Source of the DNA: Actinomycetes bacterium
GTDB lineage: Bacteria > Actinomycetota > Actinomycetes > Mycobacteriales > Mycobacteriaceae
Length of the DNA stretch: 64,000 nt
NCBI GenBank assembly: GCA_023404955.1
Contig: JAEXZY010000152.1
Span: forward strand, 17,869-81,868
Direction: 5' to 3'
Part shown: positions 9,017 through 17,225 of the stretch, piece after piece
Layout: each line of letters begins with the position of its first letter
Numbering within the stretch: position 1 is the first letter of the stretch
Notes under the pieces: generated by a model
Told to the model about the DNA's origin: nothing
What the model saw: only the letters and a program-made list of their open reading frames with translations
Database searches by the model: none
Made by a program: the position numbers and the translations under genes

Positions 9017-9590
9017 TGACGATGATGGAGTCGACGCCCGGGTGCGGCGCAGACTCCGCGAACTCCGCACCCAGCGAGGCATGACGCTCGACGACGTGGC
9101 GTCGCGGTCCAGCATCGACGTCTCCACGCTGAGCAGGCTGGAGTCAGGAAAGCGACGCCTGGCGCTCGATCACCTGCCGCGGCTGGCCCGCGCCCTGGCC
9201 GTCAGTACCGACGAGCTGCTGCGCGAACCCGAGGTCGACGATCCCCGCGTGCGCGGCACAGCCCACACGAGTCATCTGATCACGTTCTGGCCCTTGACCG
9301 GCCAGGGTCCCGCCGGCGGCCTGCATGCCTACAGGATCCGGATCAGCGCGCGGCGGCGCACACCGCCCGAACAACTTCCGGTGCACGAGGGCCACGACTG
9401 GATGTATGTGCTGTCAGGGAGCATGCGCCTACTGCTGGGCGATCACGACTTCACGATCAAACCCGGTGAGGCCGTGGAATTCTCGACGTGGACGCCGCAC
9501 TGGTTCGGCACCGTCGACGGACCTGTCGAGGCGATCGCACTGTTCGGCCTCCACGGTGAGCGTGTGCACCTGCACACCGATCACAAATAG
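9006..9590 (+). CDS. XRE-family regulator with C-terminal cupin domain
   Basis: A 194-aa transcription factor. The N-terminal helix-turn-helix (~12-66) reads LRELRTQRGMTLDDVASRSS and LSRLESGKRR. The C-terminal cupin barrel (~100-185) has PVHEGHDWMYVLSG and IKPGEAVEFSTWTPHWF, the small-molecule or metal sensing half. Proteins of this design usually repress adjacent genes. The probable target is the divergent oxidoreductase-methyltransferase unit, with which it shares 47 bp and a palindrome. The start codon lies inside that palindrome and there is no Shine-Dalgarno. Its 3' end overlaps rnhC by 10 bp (convergent). Confidence 0.9.
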   Translation: MQANDDDGVDARVRRRLRELRTQRGMTLDDVASRSSIDVSTLSRLESGKRRLALDHLPRLARALAVSTDELLREPEVDDPRVRGTAHTSHLITFWPLTGQGPAGGLHAYRIRISARRRTPPEQLPVHEGHDWMYVLSGSMRLLLGDHDFTIKPGEAVEFSTWTPHWFGTVDGPVEAIALFGLHGERVHLHTDHK

Positions 9591-10642
9591 GCGGTCTGGT
9601 TGACCAGTCGCACGGACGCCGCGCCGTCGGGGTAGAACTCGGCGATCGACAGCGACGCCAGGTCCAGGTGCAGCCGGTAGAGGATCGCAGGACCGGCGTC
9701 CAGGGCAACGCGCAGAAGCGTTTTGATCGGTGTCACATGGGACACCACCAGCACCGTCTGGCCGGCACGTTCGGTGAGCAGGCGCTGCTGGACCCGAGTG
9801 ATCCTGCGTGCCACCGCGTCGAAGCTCTCCCCGCCCGGCGGGGCGACGGCGGTGTCCGCGAGCCAGCGCCGATGCAGCTCGGGATCCCGCTCCGAGGCCT
9901 CCCGGAACGTCAGCCCTTCCCATGAGCCGAAGTCGGTCTCGATCAGATCGTCGTCGACCTCGACGTCGAGTCCGAGCGCGCCCGCGGCCGCCGCGGCGGT
10001 ATCGCGCGCCCGCTTCAGCGGGGAGCACACCACCGCATCGATACCTCCGAGCTTCGACAGATAGCCGGCCGCGGCGGCGGCCTGCCGCACCCCCAGTTCA
10101 GTCAGGTCCGGGTTGCCGCGCCCGGAATAGCGGCGTTCCACCGACAGCGGCGTTTGCCCGTGCCGGAGCAGCAAGAGCCGCGTGGGGGCACCTTTGGCCC
10201 CTGTCCACCCCGCCGGGTTCACTTTCACCGCTTCGGATTCCGCCGCGCCGTCCATCGCCTGGTTGGCCAGCGCATCGGCAGCGCTGTTCTGCTCGCGAGG
10301 AATCCAGGTGTAGTCGATGTGGTCGAACGCAGCCGCACGTTCGCGAGCTTGCTGGTGCAGCGCAGCCAGATCGGGGTGCTTGACGCGCCAGCGCCCCGCC
10401 ATCTGTTCCACGACCAGCTTCGAGTCCATCCGGACATCGACGTCGGTCGCTGCGAGGTCGGCGGCAGCCTCCAAACCCGCGATCAGCCCGCGGTATTCGG
10501 CGACGTTGTTGGTGGCCCGGCCGATCGACGCCTTGGCTTCTGCGAGGACCTCCGTGTGATCCGCCGACCACACGACGGCGCCGTACCCGGCCGGACCGGG
10601 GTTACCGCGTGATCCCCCGTCGGCCTCGACGAGTACCTTCAC
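9581..10642 (-). CDS. Bifunctional RNase H / acid phosphatase
   Basis: A 353-aa fusion. Residues 1-135 form an RNase HI domain with the acidic catalytic set visible in EADGGSRGNPGPAG (D8), NNVAEYRGL, RMDSKLVVEQM and NSAADALANQ; it degrades RNA in RNA-DNA hybrids. Residues ~155-353 are a histidine-phosphatase domain with LLLRHGQTPLS and later VLVVSHVTPIKTLL. In mycobacteria this fusion corresponds to Rv2228c, whose C-terminal half has alpha-ribazole phosphatase (CobC)-type activity linked to cobalamin synthesis. The GTG at 10642 overlaps the stop of the zinc-ribbon gene (GTGA). It is the last gene of the coupled Nif3 - zinc ribbon - RNase H unit. Confidence 0.93.
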   Translation of the reverse strand: MKVLVEADGGSRGNPGPAGYGAVVWSADHTEVLAEAKASIGRATNNVAEYRGLIAGLEAAADLAATDVDVRMDSKLVVEQMAGRWRVKHPDLAALHQQARERAAAFDHIDYTWIPREQNSAADALANQAMDGAAESEAVKVNPAGWTGAKGAPTRLLLLRHGQTPLSVERRYSGRGNPDLTELGVRQAAAAAGYLSKLGGIDAVVCSPLKRARDTAAAAAGALGLDVEVDDDLIETDFGSWEGLTFREASERDPELHRRWLADTAVAPPGGESFDAVARRITRVQQRLLTERAGQTVLVVSHVTPIKTLLRVALDAGPAILYRLHLDLASLSIAEFYPDGAASVRLVNQTAYL

Positions 10643-11376
10643 GCCCCGGAACCCTTGACTCTCAGAAGAATCGCCGAGCACTCCGGGCACCGCAGCACCT
10701 CGTCGTCGGGCGCGGCGGCGATGCGCGCCAATTCGCCCCTGTCGATCTCGAGTCGGCACGCCCCGCACCGCCGGCCCTGCAGCGTCGCGGCGCCCGTGCC
10801 GCCGCGCGCACGTTGACGCTCGTACATCGACACCAGCCCGTCGTCGATGGTGGCGACGAGTTCTTCACGCCGCGAGCGCGCCTGGTGGGCAAGCTGGCTC
10901 AGGTGCGTACGCGCCGAGTCGCAGTTGCGCTGCGCATCCGACATCCCGGTCTGCAGATCGTCGATGCCGGTCAGTTCCCGATCCTGGTCGGCGGCCAGCT
11001 CCTCGCGCCGCTCCATCACCTCGAGCAGCGAATCCTCGAGGTTGGCCTGGCGGCGCTCCAGGGTGTCCAGCTCGTGCTCGATCTCGGTGAGCTGCTTGGG
11101 ATCCACGGTGCCGCCCTCGAGCAGGCGACGATCCCGATCCTCCCGTTGTCGCACGCCGTCGATCTCGCTCTCGAATTTCGCGATCTGCGCGTCGATGTCG
11201 GCGAGAGCGAGTTGAACCGCGGCCAACCGGTCGTTCGCCTCGCGGTGCGCACTCTGGGCAGCCTCGAGTTTGGCCTGCTCGGGAAGGTTCTTGACCCGAT
11301 GGTCGAGCCGGCCGATCTCGGCGTCCAGCTCGGCCAGTTCGAGCACCAGACGTTGTTGGGCCACATCAGCTTTCAT
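10639..11376 (-). CDS. Coiled-coil protein with C-terminal zinc ribbon
   Basis: A 245-aa protein. Residues ~5-180 form a long coiled coil with heptads rich in Leu, Glu and Arg (for example LELAELDAEIGRLDHRVKN). The C terminus has a zinc ribbon with CGAC and CPEC pairs (~200-235). It corresponds to Rv2229c. The fold resembles CT398/FlgZ-like proteins; the molecular function is not established, and nucleic-acid or protein binding is inferred. The ATG at 11376 follows GGAATG-type sequence inside the end of the Nif3-like gene (11-bp overlap). It is coupled at both ends to its neighbours. Confidence 0.88.
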   Translation of the reverse strand: MKADVAQQRLVLELAELDAEIGRLDHRVKNLPEQAKLEAAQSAHREANDRLAAVQLALADIDAQIAKFESEIDGVRQREDRDRRLLEGGTVDPKQLTEIEHELDTLERRQANLEDSLLEVMERREELAADQDRELTGIDDLQTGMSDAQRNCDSARTHLSQLAHQARSRREELVATIDDGLVSMYERQRARGGTGAATLQGRRCGACRLEIDRGELARIAAAPDDEVLRCPECSAILLRVKGSGA

Positions 11377-12496
11377 GTGAACAGTCCTCGACATTCCAGG
11401 GATCGGTGCGCACCGGAGACACGGTGACGGGCAGGTCGGCGAAGTGGTGACGCAACAGTGCGGCCGCCTGGCCACACCAGGGATATTCGCTGGCCCAGTG
11501 CGCGACGTCGACGAGCGCGACGTCGGATGTCCGCCGATGCTCGTCGGCGGGATGGTGGCGCAGATCCGCGGTCACGTACGCCTGCACGCCGGCACCTGCC
11601 ACGTCGGCGAGCAGTGAATCTCCCGCACCTCCGCACAGCGCGACCCGGGACACCGTCGCGTCCGGGACGCCGGAGGCGCGCACCCCCCACGTCGTGGCGG
11701 GCAGACCGCGACGCACCCGAGCAACGAAGGCGCTCAACGGTTCTGGCTTGCCGAGTTCCGCGATCCGGCCCAGCCCGGTTCCGCCCGGCACTGATTCGAC
11801 GGCGACGACGTCGAATGCTGGTTCCTCATAGGGGTGTGCCGCACGCAGCGCGGCGAGCACCGCCGCCCGGCGGGACCGCGGGGCCACCATCTCGACGCGA
11901 TCTTCGTCGACCTGCTCGACGGTGCCGACCGCCCCGATGGCCGGGGTGGCTCCGGCGAGCGGCAGGAACTGACCGATCCCCGACACACTCCAACTGCACT
12001 GCGCGTAGTCACCGATCTGACCGGCCCCGGCGTCGAACATCGCGGCGCGCACCGTCGCGGCACTCTCGAGCGGAACGTAGACGCCCCACTTGTCCAGGGA
12101 CGGGGCCGCCGGCTCGGGAGCCAGCACGTCGGTGACCGTCAGACCCAATGCCTCGGCGAGGGCGTCGGAGACGCCAGGTGCGGCGCTGTCGGCATTGGTG
12201 TGCGCGGTGAACAGCGCGCGCCCGCTCCGGATCAGCGCATGCAGCAGCGAGCCCTTGGCGGTGTCGGCGGCCACGGTGTCCACGCCGCGCAGCAGCAGGG
12301 GATGGTGAGCGAGCAGCAGTCCCCGATCCGGCACCGTCGCCACCACCTCGGCCGTCGCGTCGACGGCGACGGTGACGGACTCGATCGGTTCCGCCGGATC
12401 TCCACAGACCAGGCCCACGGAATCCCAGCTCTGCGCCAGGCGGGGCGGATAGGCCGCGTCGAGCACGTCCATGACGTCGGCGAGACGCACTGTCAT
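11366..12496 (-). CDS. Nif3-like dinuclear metal-centre protein
   Basis: A 376-aa protein of the Nif3/YqfO family (DUF34), annotated in many genomes as GTP cyclohydrolase 1 type 2 although function remains uncertain. Metal-site segments are LLAHHPLLLRGVD (~65-77), FTAHTNADSAAPG and, near the C terminus, DVAHWASEYPW. The central insertion (~130-230) is the PII/CutA-like domain seen in longer members. The ATG at 12496 has GAGGTG seven bases upstream, which favours it over an ATG 18 bp earlier. It is first in the operon and divergent from ptkA. Confidence 0.92.
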   Translation of the reverse strand: MTVRLADVMDVLDAAYPPRLAQSWDSVGLVCGDPAEPIESVTVAVDATAEVVATVPDRGLLLAHHPLLLRGVDTVAADTAKGSLLHALIRSGRALFTAHTNADSAAPGVSDALAEALGLTVTDVLAPEPAAPSLDKWGVYVPLESAATVRAAMFDAGAGQIGDYAQCSWSVSGIGQFLPLAGATPAIGAVGTVEQVDEDRVEMVAPRSRRAAVLAALRAAHPYEEPAFDVVAVESVPGGTGLGRIAELGKPEPLSAFVARVRRGLPATTWGVRASGVPDATVSRVALCGGAGDSLLADVAGAGVQAYVTADLRHHPADEHRRTSDVALVDVAHWASEYPWCGQAAALLRHHFADLPVTVSPVRTDPWNVEDCSHES

Positions 12497-12566
12497 CGCA
12501 TCACCTCGGGACATGCCACATCACGACAGTAGTGCGCGGGTCCAGCCACTCCGGGCATCAGGGACA

Positions 12567-13262
12567 ATGGACCGCGTGACGGACATGGTTGACAGTGCTG
12601 CCCCGGTGACCCGGGTGCGCCGTGGCGATCTGGTCATCTTCGATCTGGACGGCACTCTGACCGATTCCGCCGAGGGCATCGTCGCCAGCTTCCGGCACGC
12701 TCTGGCAGCGATCGGCGCCCCGGTGCCCGAGGGTGACCTGGTGAGCCGCATCGTCGGTCCGCCGATGCGGCACACCCTGGAGTCGATGGGTCTGGGTGAG
12801 CGGGCCGGCGAGGCGATGGCCGCCTACCGCGCCGACTACACGACCCGGGGCTGGTCGATGAACCGCCCGTTCGCCGGCGTGCCGGAGCTGCTGACCGACC
12901 TGACCCGCGCGGGTGTCCGGCTGGCGGTGGCCACCTCGAAGGCCGAGCCCACGGCGCAGCGCATCCTGGCGCACTTCGACCTCGACGGCTTCTTCGAGGT
13001 CATCGCCGGCGCCAGCGTCGACGGCAGCCGCGCCGGCAAAGCCGACGTGGTGGCTCACGCACTCGCCCAGCTCACGCCGCTGCCCGACCGCGTCGTCATG
13101 GTCGGTGACCGCTCGCACGACGTCGAGGGCGCCGCCGTCCACGGTATCGGCACGATCGTCGTCGACTGGGGCTACGGCAGCGCGGACTTCACCGCCTCGG
13201 AGAGCCCGGCCCTGGCCCATGTCGCCGACGTCGCGGCGCTGCGCGAGGTGCTGGGTGTCTGA
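12567..13262 (+). CDS. ptkA: HAD-superfamily phosphatase / PtkA-type kinase
   Basis: A 231-aa HAD hydrolase. Motif I is VIFDLDGTLTDS (~22-33), motif II is LAVATSKAEPT, and the metal site is VVMVGDRSHDVEGA. The M. tuberculosis counterpart Rv2232 is reported as protein tyrosine kinase PtkA, which phosphorylates PtpA. Sequence alone shows only a HAD phosphatase of the phosphoglycolate phosphatase type. Starts at 12567 (ATG), 12576 (GTG) and 12585 (ATG) are all possible. The long N-terminal tail of the M. tuberculosis protein is not present here. The 3' end overlaps ptpA by 8 bp, so the two are coupled. Confidence 0.88.
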   Translation: MDRVTDMVDSAAPVTRVRRGDLVIFDLDGTLTDSAEGIVASFRHALAAIGAPVPEGDLVSRIVGPPMRHTLESMGLGERAGEAMAAYRADYTTRGWSMNRPFAGVPELLTDLTRAGVRLAVATSKAEPTAQRILAHFDLDGFFEVIAGASVDGSRAGKADVVAHALAQLTPLPDRVVMVGDRSHDVEGAAVHGIGTIVVDWGYGSADFTASESPALAHVADVAALREVLGV

Positions 13263-13749
13263 CCAGCTGCACGTCACCTTCATCTGCTCGGGCAACATCT
13301 GCCGCAGCCCGATGGCCGAGAAGATGTTCGCCCACCAGCTGAATGAGCGCGGCCTGGCCGACGCGGTGCGCGTCACCAGCGCGGGCACCGGGCACTGGCA
13401 CGAGGGCGAGCCGGCCGATCGCCGAGCCGGCGTCACGCTGCGCGAGCACGGTTACCCGAGCGGGCACCGCGCCACCCAGATGACCGAGGACCACCTCGAC
13501 GCCGACCTGGTGGTGGCACTCGGCCGGAACCATCTGCGCATGCTCTCCGAACGGGGCGTGCCGACGGATCGGCTGCGAATGCTGCGCTCGTTCGATCCGC
13601 GCTCGGGTAAGCACGCATTGGACGTCGACGATCCGTACTACGGAACCCAGGACGATTTCGAGGCCGTGTTCACGGTCATCGACGCCGCTCTGCCCGGCCT
13701 GCACGCCTGGGTCGACGAGCAGCTGGCCGAGCGGCGGCAGGCGGGCTAG
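13255..13749 (+). CDS. ptpA: Low-molecular-weight protein tyrosine phosphatase
   Basis: A 164-aa LMW-PTP. The P-loop CSGNICRSP (C11 to R17) starts right after the first strand, and the general-acid loop is DVDDPYYG. The family dephosphorylates phosphotyrosine. In pathogenic mycobacteria PtpA is secreted and acts on host V-ATPase/VPS33B; in an environmental species its target is unknown. The GTG start at 13255 lies within the last codons of ptkA, which preserves the ptkA-ptpA pairing. The SURF1 gene begins 2 bp after its stop, so all three genes are probably one transcript. Confidence 0.95.
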   Translation: MSDQLHVTFICSGNICRSPMAEKMFAHQLNERGLADAVRVTSAGTGHWHEGEPADRRAGVTLREHGYPSGHRATQMTEDHLDADLVVALGRNHLRMLSERGVPTDRLRMLRSFDPRSGKHALDVDDPYYGTQDDFEAVFTVIDAALPGLHAWVDEQLAERRQAG

Positions 13750-13751
13750 GT

Positions 13752-14558
13752 ATGCGCCGGCTCGCCTTTCTCCTGCGCCCGCAGTGGCTGGCGCTCTACG
13801 TCGTGGTGATCGCCTTCGCCTATCTGTGCTTCACCGTGCTCGCGCCGTGGCAGCTGCACAAGAACACCAAGACGTCCCGGGAGAACGCCCAGATCTCGGC
13901 GTCGCTCAACGCCGACCCGGTGCCGCTGACGACGCTTCTGCCGCACCAGGATTCATCGGCCCCGGACGACCAGTGGAAGCGCGTGACCGCGACCGGTAGG
14001 TATCTGCCCGATAGGCAGGTGGTGGCCCGGTTGCGGGTGATCGACGGCGATCCCGCGTTCGAGGTGCTGGTGCCCTTCGCCGTCGAGGGTGGCCCCACCG
14101 TGCTGGTGGATCGGGGCTATGTGAAACCGGTGACGGGCTCCGCGGTGCCCGACATCGCCCCGGCACCGACCGAGCGGGTCACGATCACGGCCCGGCTGCG
14201 GGAGCCCGAAGGCGTCGCCGTCGGCAAGGAGCCGTTCCGGGACGCCGGTGTGCAGCAGGTGTATTCGATCAATCCCGGCCAGATCTCGTCATTGATGGGC
14301 GTTCCGTTGGCGGGGGCATACCTGCAGCTGGTCGAAGACCAGCCGGGCGGTCTGGGCGTCGTGCCGCTGCCGCGGCTGGAGGCCGGGCCGTTCCTGTCGT
14401 ACGGCATCCAGTGGATCGCGTTCGGCATCATCGCCCCGATCGGGGTGGGCTACTTCATCTACGCCGAGGTGCAGGCGCGTCGACGGGAGAAGGCCGCACC
14501 GGCCGAGCCGGTCACACCCGAGGAGAAGCTGGCCGACCGCTACGGCCGGCGACGCTGA
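13752..14558 (+). CDS. SURF1-family cytochrome oxidase assembly protein
   Basis: A 268-aa membrane protein with the SURF1 arrangement. One transmembrane helix sits near the N terminus (LYVVVIAFAYLCFTVLAPW, ~16-34), followed by a large extracytoplasmic domain. A second helix lies near the C terminus (IQWIAFGIIAPIGVGYFIY, ~219-237). Family signatures GRYLPDRQV, LVPFAVEGGPTVLVDRGYV and the GP-Y-IQW segment are present. SURF1 proteins aid insertion of heme a into aa3 oxidase. The start is 2 bp after ptpA. The last 47 bp overlap the convergent cobD gene, with the charged C-terminal tail in the overlap. Confidence 0.93.
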   Translation: MRRLAFLLRPQWLALYVVVIAFAYLCFTVLAPWQLHKNTKTSRENAQISASLNADPVPLTTLLPHQDSSAPDDQWKRVTATGRYLPDRQVVARLRVIDGDPAFEVLVPFAVEGGPTVLVDRGYVKPVTGSAVPDIAPAPTERVTITARLREPEGVAVGKEPFRDAGVQQVYSINPGQISSLMGVPLAGAYLQLVEDQPGGLGVVPLPRLEAGPFLSYGIQWIAFGIIAPIGVGYFIYAEVQARRREKAAPAEPVTPEEKLADRYGRRR

Positions 14559-15480
14559 CGGCGGCCGCCGCCGCGGCGACCTGAACGGCCCGCGACAGCC
14601 GCACGGCCCGCCGGAGGTCACCGGCACCAGGCACCCGTCCGGCGCCCAGGGTGGGACGAATCTCGAGTTCATGCGCGTAGTGTGTCGGCCCACCCAGCTG
14701 AATTCCCAACGCCCCCGCGAACGACGCTTCGGCCACGCCGGCATTGGGGCTGGGATGCCGGGCCGCGTCGCTACGCCAGGCCCGGATCGCCCCGACCGGA
14801 GACCCACCCACCAGCGGTGCGCACACGACGACCAGCAGGCCCGTCAGCCGGGCCGCGGCCAGGTTCAGCAGGTCGTCGAACCGTGCTGCCGCCCAGCCGA
14901 ATCGGCGATACCGCGGCGACTTGTTGCCCACCATCGCGTCCAGGGTGTTCGCCGCGCGGTACAGCAGCACCCCAGGTGCGCCGCCGACGGCCGCCCACAG
15001 CAGGGGGCCGACCTGCGCGTCGGAGGTGTTCTCCGCGATCGACTCAAGCGCGGCACGGGCGAGTCCCGCAGCATCGAGCACCGAGGGGTCGCGGCCGCAC
15101 AGAGACGGCAGCAGCTCCCGCGCGGCGGCGAGATCACCCGCGTCCAGCAGGTCGGCCATCCGGTCGCCCGTGCGGGCCAGCGACGTCCCGCCCAGCGCGG
15201 TGAACGTGGCCGCCGCGACCCAGACGACCTCGGCGACGGCGCTGCGCCGGCTCAGGCGCCCCACACCGGCGGCCGTCAGCGTCACGGCGGCGAGCAGCGC
15301 GCCGGCATACCCCACGCCCGCGGCGCGGCTGTCCGCGTAGAGCTGACGCTCGAGCGCTGCTGCGGTGCGGCCGAACACCGCCACCGGATGGCCGCGCCGC
15401 GGGTCGCCGAAGGCGGCGTCGGCGAGCACGCCTACGGCGATCCCTGCGGCGCGGCAGCGGCTGACTGGTGCGAACACCAC
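14512..15480 (-). CDS. cobD: Cobalamin biosynthesis protein CobD/CbiB
   Basis: A 322-aa polytopic membrane protein that joins aminopropanol (or its phosphate) to cobyric acid, giving adenosylcobinamide in the aerobic B12 pathway. Signatures are GDPRRGHPVAVFGR near the N terminus, ESIAENTSDAQVGPLLWAAVGG in the middle, and ANTLDAMVGNKSPRYRRFGWAAARFDD. Several hydrophobic stretches match the expected membrane helices. The start is GTG at 15480. In M. tuberculosis, by recollection, cobC lies just upstream of ptkA in this neighbourhood; no cobC is seen here. It is divergent from the amidohydrolase gene with 33 bp between starts. Confidence 0.94.
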   Translation of the reverse strand: MVFAPVSRCRAAGIAVGVLADAAFGDPRRGHPVAVFGRTAAALERQLYADSRAAGVGYAGALLAAVTLTAAGVGRLSRRSAVAEVVWVAAATFTALGGTSLARTGDRMADLLDAGDLAAARELLPSLCGRDPSVLDAAGLARAALESIAENTSDAQVGPLLWAAVGGAPGVLLYRAANTLDAMVGNKSPRYRRFGWAAARFDDLLNLAAARLTGLLVVVCAPLVGGSPVGAIRAWRSDAARHPSPNAGVAEASFAGALGIQLGGPTHYAHELEIRPTLGAGRVPGAGDLRRAVRLSRAVQVAAAAAAVSVAGRSGRPASPRV

Positions 15481-15513
15481 GGCAGCTTGTCACATCGGTG
15501 TCAGACTGTGCCC

Positions 15514-17223
15514 ATGGCCGACGTGATCGTCACCGCAGGAACCGTCATCACCATGGACGAGGCAGTGCCGCGCGCACAGGCCGTCGCCGTGTCGGGCGGG
15601 CGCATCGTCGCGGTCGGCAGCGTCGACGAGTGCCGGGCCGCGTTGCCGGATGCCGAGGTGGTCGACACGGGGGTGGCCGTACTGGCGCCGGGATTCGTTG
15701 AGCCGCACAGCCATCCGCTGATCAGCGGGATCGCCACCGAAGCCCCCGCCCGCTCGATCGCGCCGTGGGTCGCGACGTCGTGGGCGCAGGTGCAGCAGAT
15801 CTTCGCCGACGCACTGGCCGACACCGATCCCGAGACCCCGCTGTGGTTCGCCGGTTACGACGCGCTGCTGCACGGACATCCGTCACCCAAGGCCGGCGAA
15901 CTCGACGACATCTTCGGTGAGCGCATCGCCGTCGTCACCGACAACTCCGGGCACGGCGTGTATTTCAACTCCGCCGTGATCCGCGCCCACGGATGGGACA
16001 CCGATCCGCCGGCCGATCCCGTCGCGGGCCGATTCGGCCGCAATGACGACGGAACACTGAACGGACAGGGTTTCGAGCTCCCCGTCGTCACGGCGGTGAC
16101 GATGCCGCTGCTGACGAAGATGGGTGACCCGCTGGCGTCGGCGGCGAACTACTACGCGCTGATGTCGCGCGGTGGGTACACCTCTACGTCGGACATGACC
16201 TACGACCCGAAGTTCGCCGCGGGATACGAGGCGCTCGCGGCGGCACCGTCCTGCCCGCTGCGGGTGAGCATGTGGGAGATGTCGGTCACCGAGACTTATT
16301 GGGAACCGACCGCATTCACCGCCGGTGGGGACTGGCTGACCAAGTCGGGGGTGAAGCTCTGGACGGACGGATCGCCGTGGGTGGGCAACATCGCGATCTC
16401 GTTTCCCTACCTCGACACCGACGCCACCCGCACCGCAGGCATCGACCCCGCCGTCGCCGGCGGTGCGCACTCGATGAACTACAGCCGCGAACAGCTCGAC
16501 GCGATCCTCGACAAGGCCGCGCCGGCGGGATGGCAGATGGCCTTCCACGCCAACGGCGATCTGGCGCTGGATCTCGCGCTGGACGCGTACGAGGACGCGC
16601 TGGCGCGCCACGGCCTGCTGGGCACCGACCATCGCTGGCGACTGGAGCACTGCGGGGCCGGAACCCGGGCACACTTCGATCGCGCGGCCCGCCTCGGGGT
16701 GCACGTGTCGATGGCCCCGTTCCAGTACTACTACTGGGGCGAGCTGCTCGACGGCGCGATGTTCTCCTCCGAGTACGGGGCGCGATGGGCGGCGTTCGCC
16801 GACGCCGTCGACGCCGGGGCGTGCGTCTCGCTGCACAACGACGGGTCGGTGTCGCCGCCGACGCCGATCGTCAACATCGCGACCGCGGTGACCCGGCGTA
16901 CCCGCAACGGCACGGTGCACTGTCCGGAACAGGTGATCTCGCTGGATCAGGCGTGGCGCGCCCAGACGATCGACGCGGCGCGCACTCTGCGCCGCGACCA
17001 TCTCGTCGGGTCGGTAAGTCCTGGCAAGCTCGCCGATTTCGTGGAGTTGACGGCGGACCCGTGGGAGATCGAGCCGACCGCGCTGATCGACACCGTGCAG
17101 GTGACGGGGACCTGGTTGGGCGGGCGTCGGATCGACCTCGACGAGTTCGTCGGCGCCGTGCGTGCCGGCGACAACACCGAACATGCGCACCTGGCCGAGC
17201 GGAAGACCACCGGCTGCTGCTGA
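15514..17223 (+). CDS. Amidohydrolase, YtcJ/AepA-like
   Basis: A 569-aa metal-dependent hydrolase of the amidohydrolase 3 family. The N-terminal beta sandwich starts with IVTAGTVITMDEAVPRAQAV. The metal site is GFVEPHSHPL (~68-77), where the second His is in the HSH form rather than HxH typical of ureases but common in YtcJ proteins. Later metal-site segments are AFHANGDLALD and WRLEHCG, and the final Asp is in SLHNDGSVSPP. Substrates of this family are N-acyl or carbamoyl compounds and cannot be named here. The ATG at 15514 was chosen; an in-frame GTG 6 bp earlier is possible. No signal peptide is seen, so it is cytosolic. Confidence 0.86.
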   Translation: MADVIVTAGTVITMDEAVPRAQAVAVSGGRIVAVGSVDECRAALPDAEVVDTGVAVLAPGFVEPHSHPLISGIATEAPARSIAPWVATSWAQVQQIFADALADTDPETPLWFAGYDALLHGHPSPKAGELDDIFGERIAVVTDNSGHGVYFNSAVIRAHGWDTDPPADPVAGRFGRNDDGTLNGQGFELPVVTAVTMPLLTKMGDPLASAANYYALMSRGGYTSTSDMTYDPKFAAGYEALAAAPSCPLRVSMWEMSVTETYWEPTAFTAGGDWLTKSGVKLWTDGSPWVGNIAISFPYLDTDATRTAGIDPAVAGGAHSMNYSREQLDAILDKAAPAGWQMAFHANGDLALDLALDAYEDALARHGLLGTDHRWRLEHCGAGTRAHFDRAARLGVHVSMAPFQYYYWGELLDGAMFSSEYGARWAAFADAVDAGACVSLHNDGSVSPPTPIVNIATAVTRRTRNGTVHCPEQVISLDQAWRAQTIDAARTLRRDHLVGSVSPGKLADFVELTADPWEIEPTALIDTVQVTGTWLGGRRIDLDEFVGAVRAGDNTEHAHLAERKTTGCC

Positions 17224-17225
17224 CG

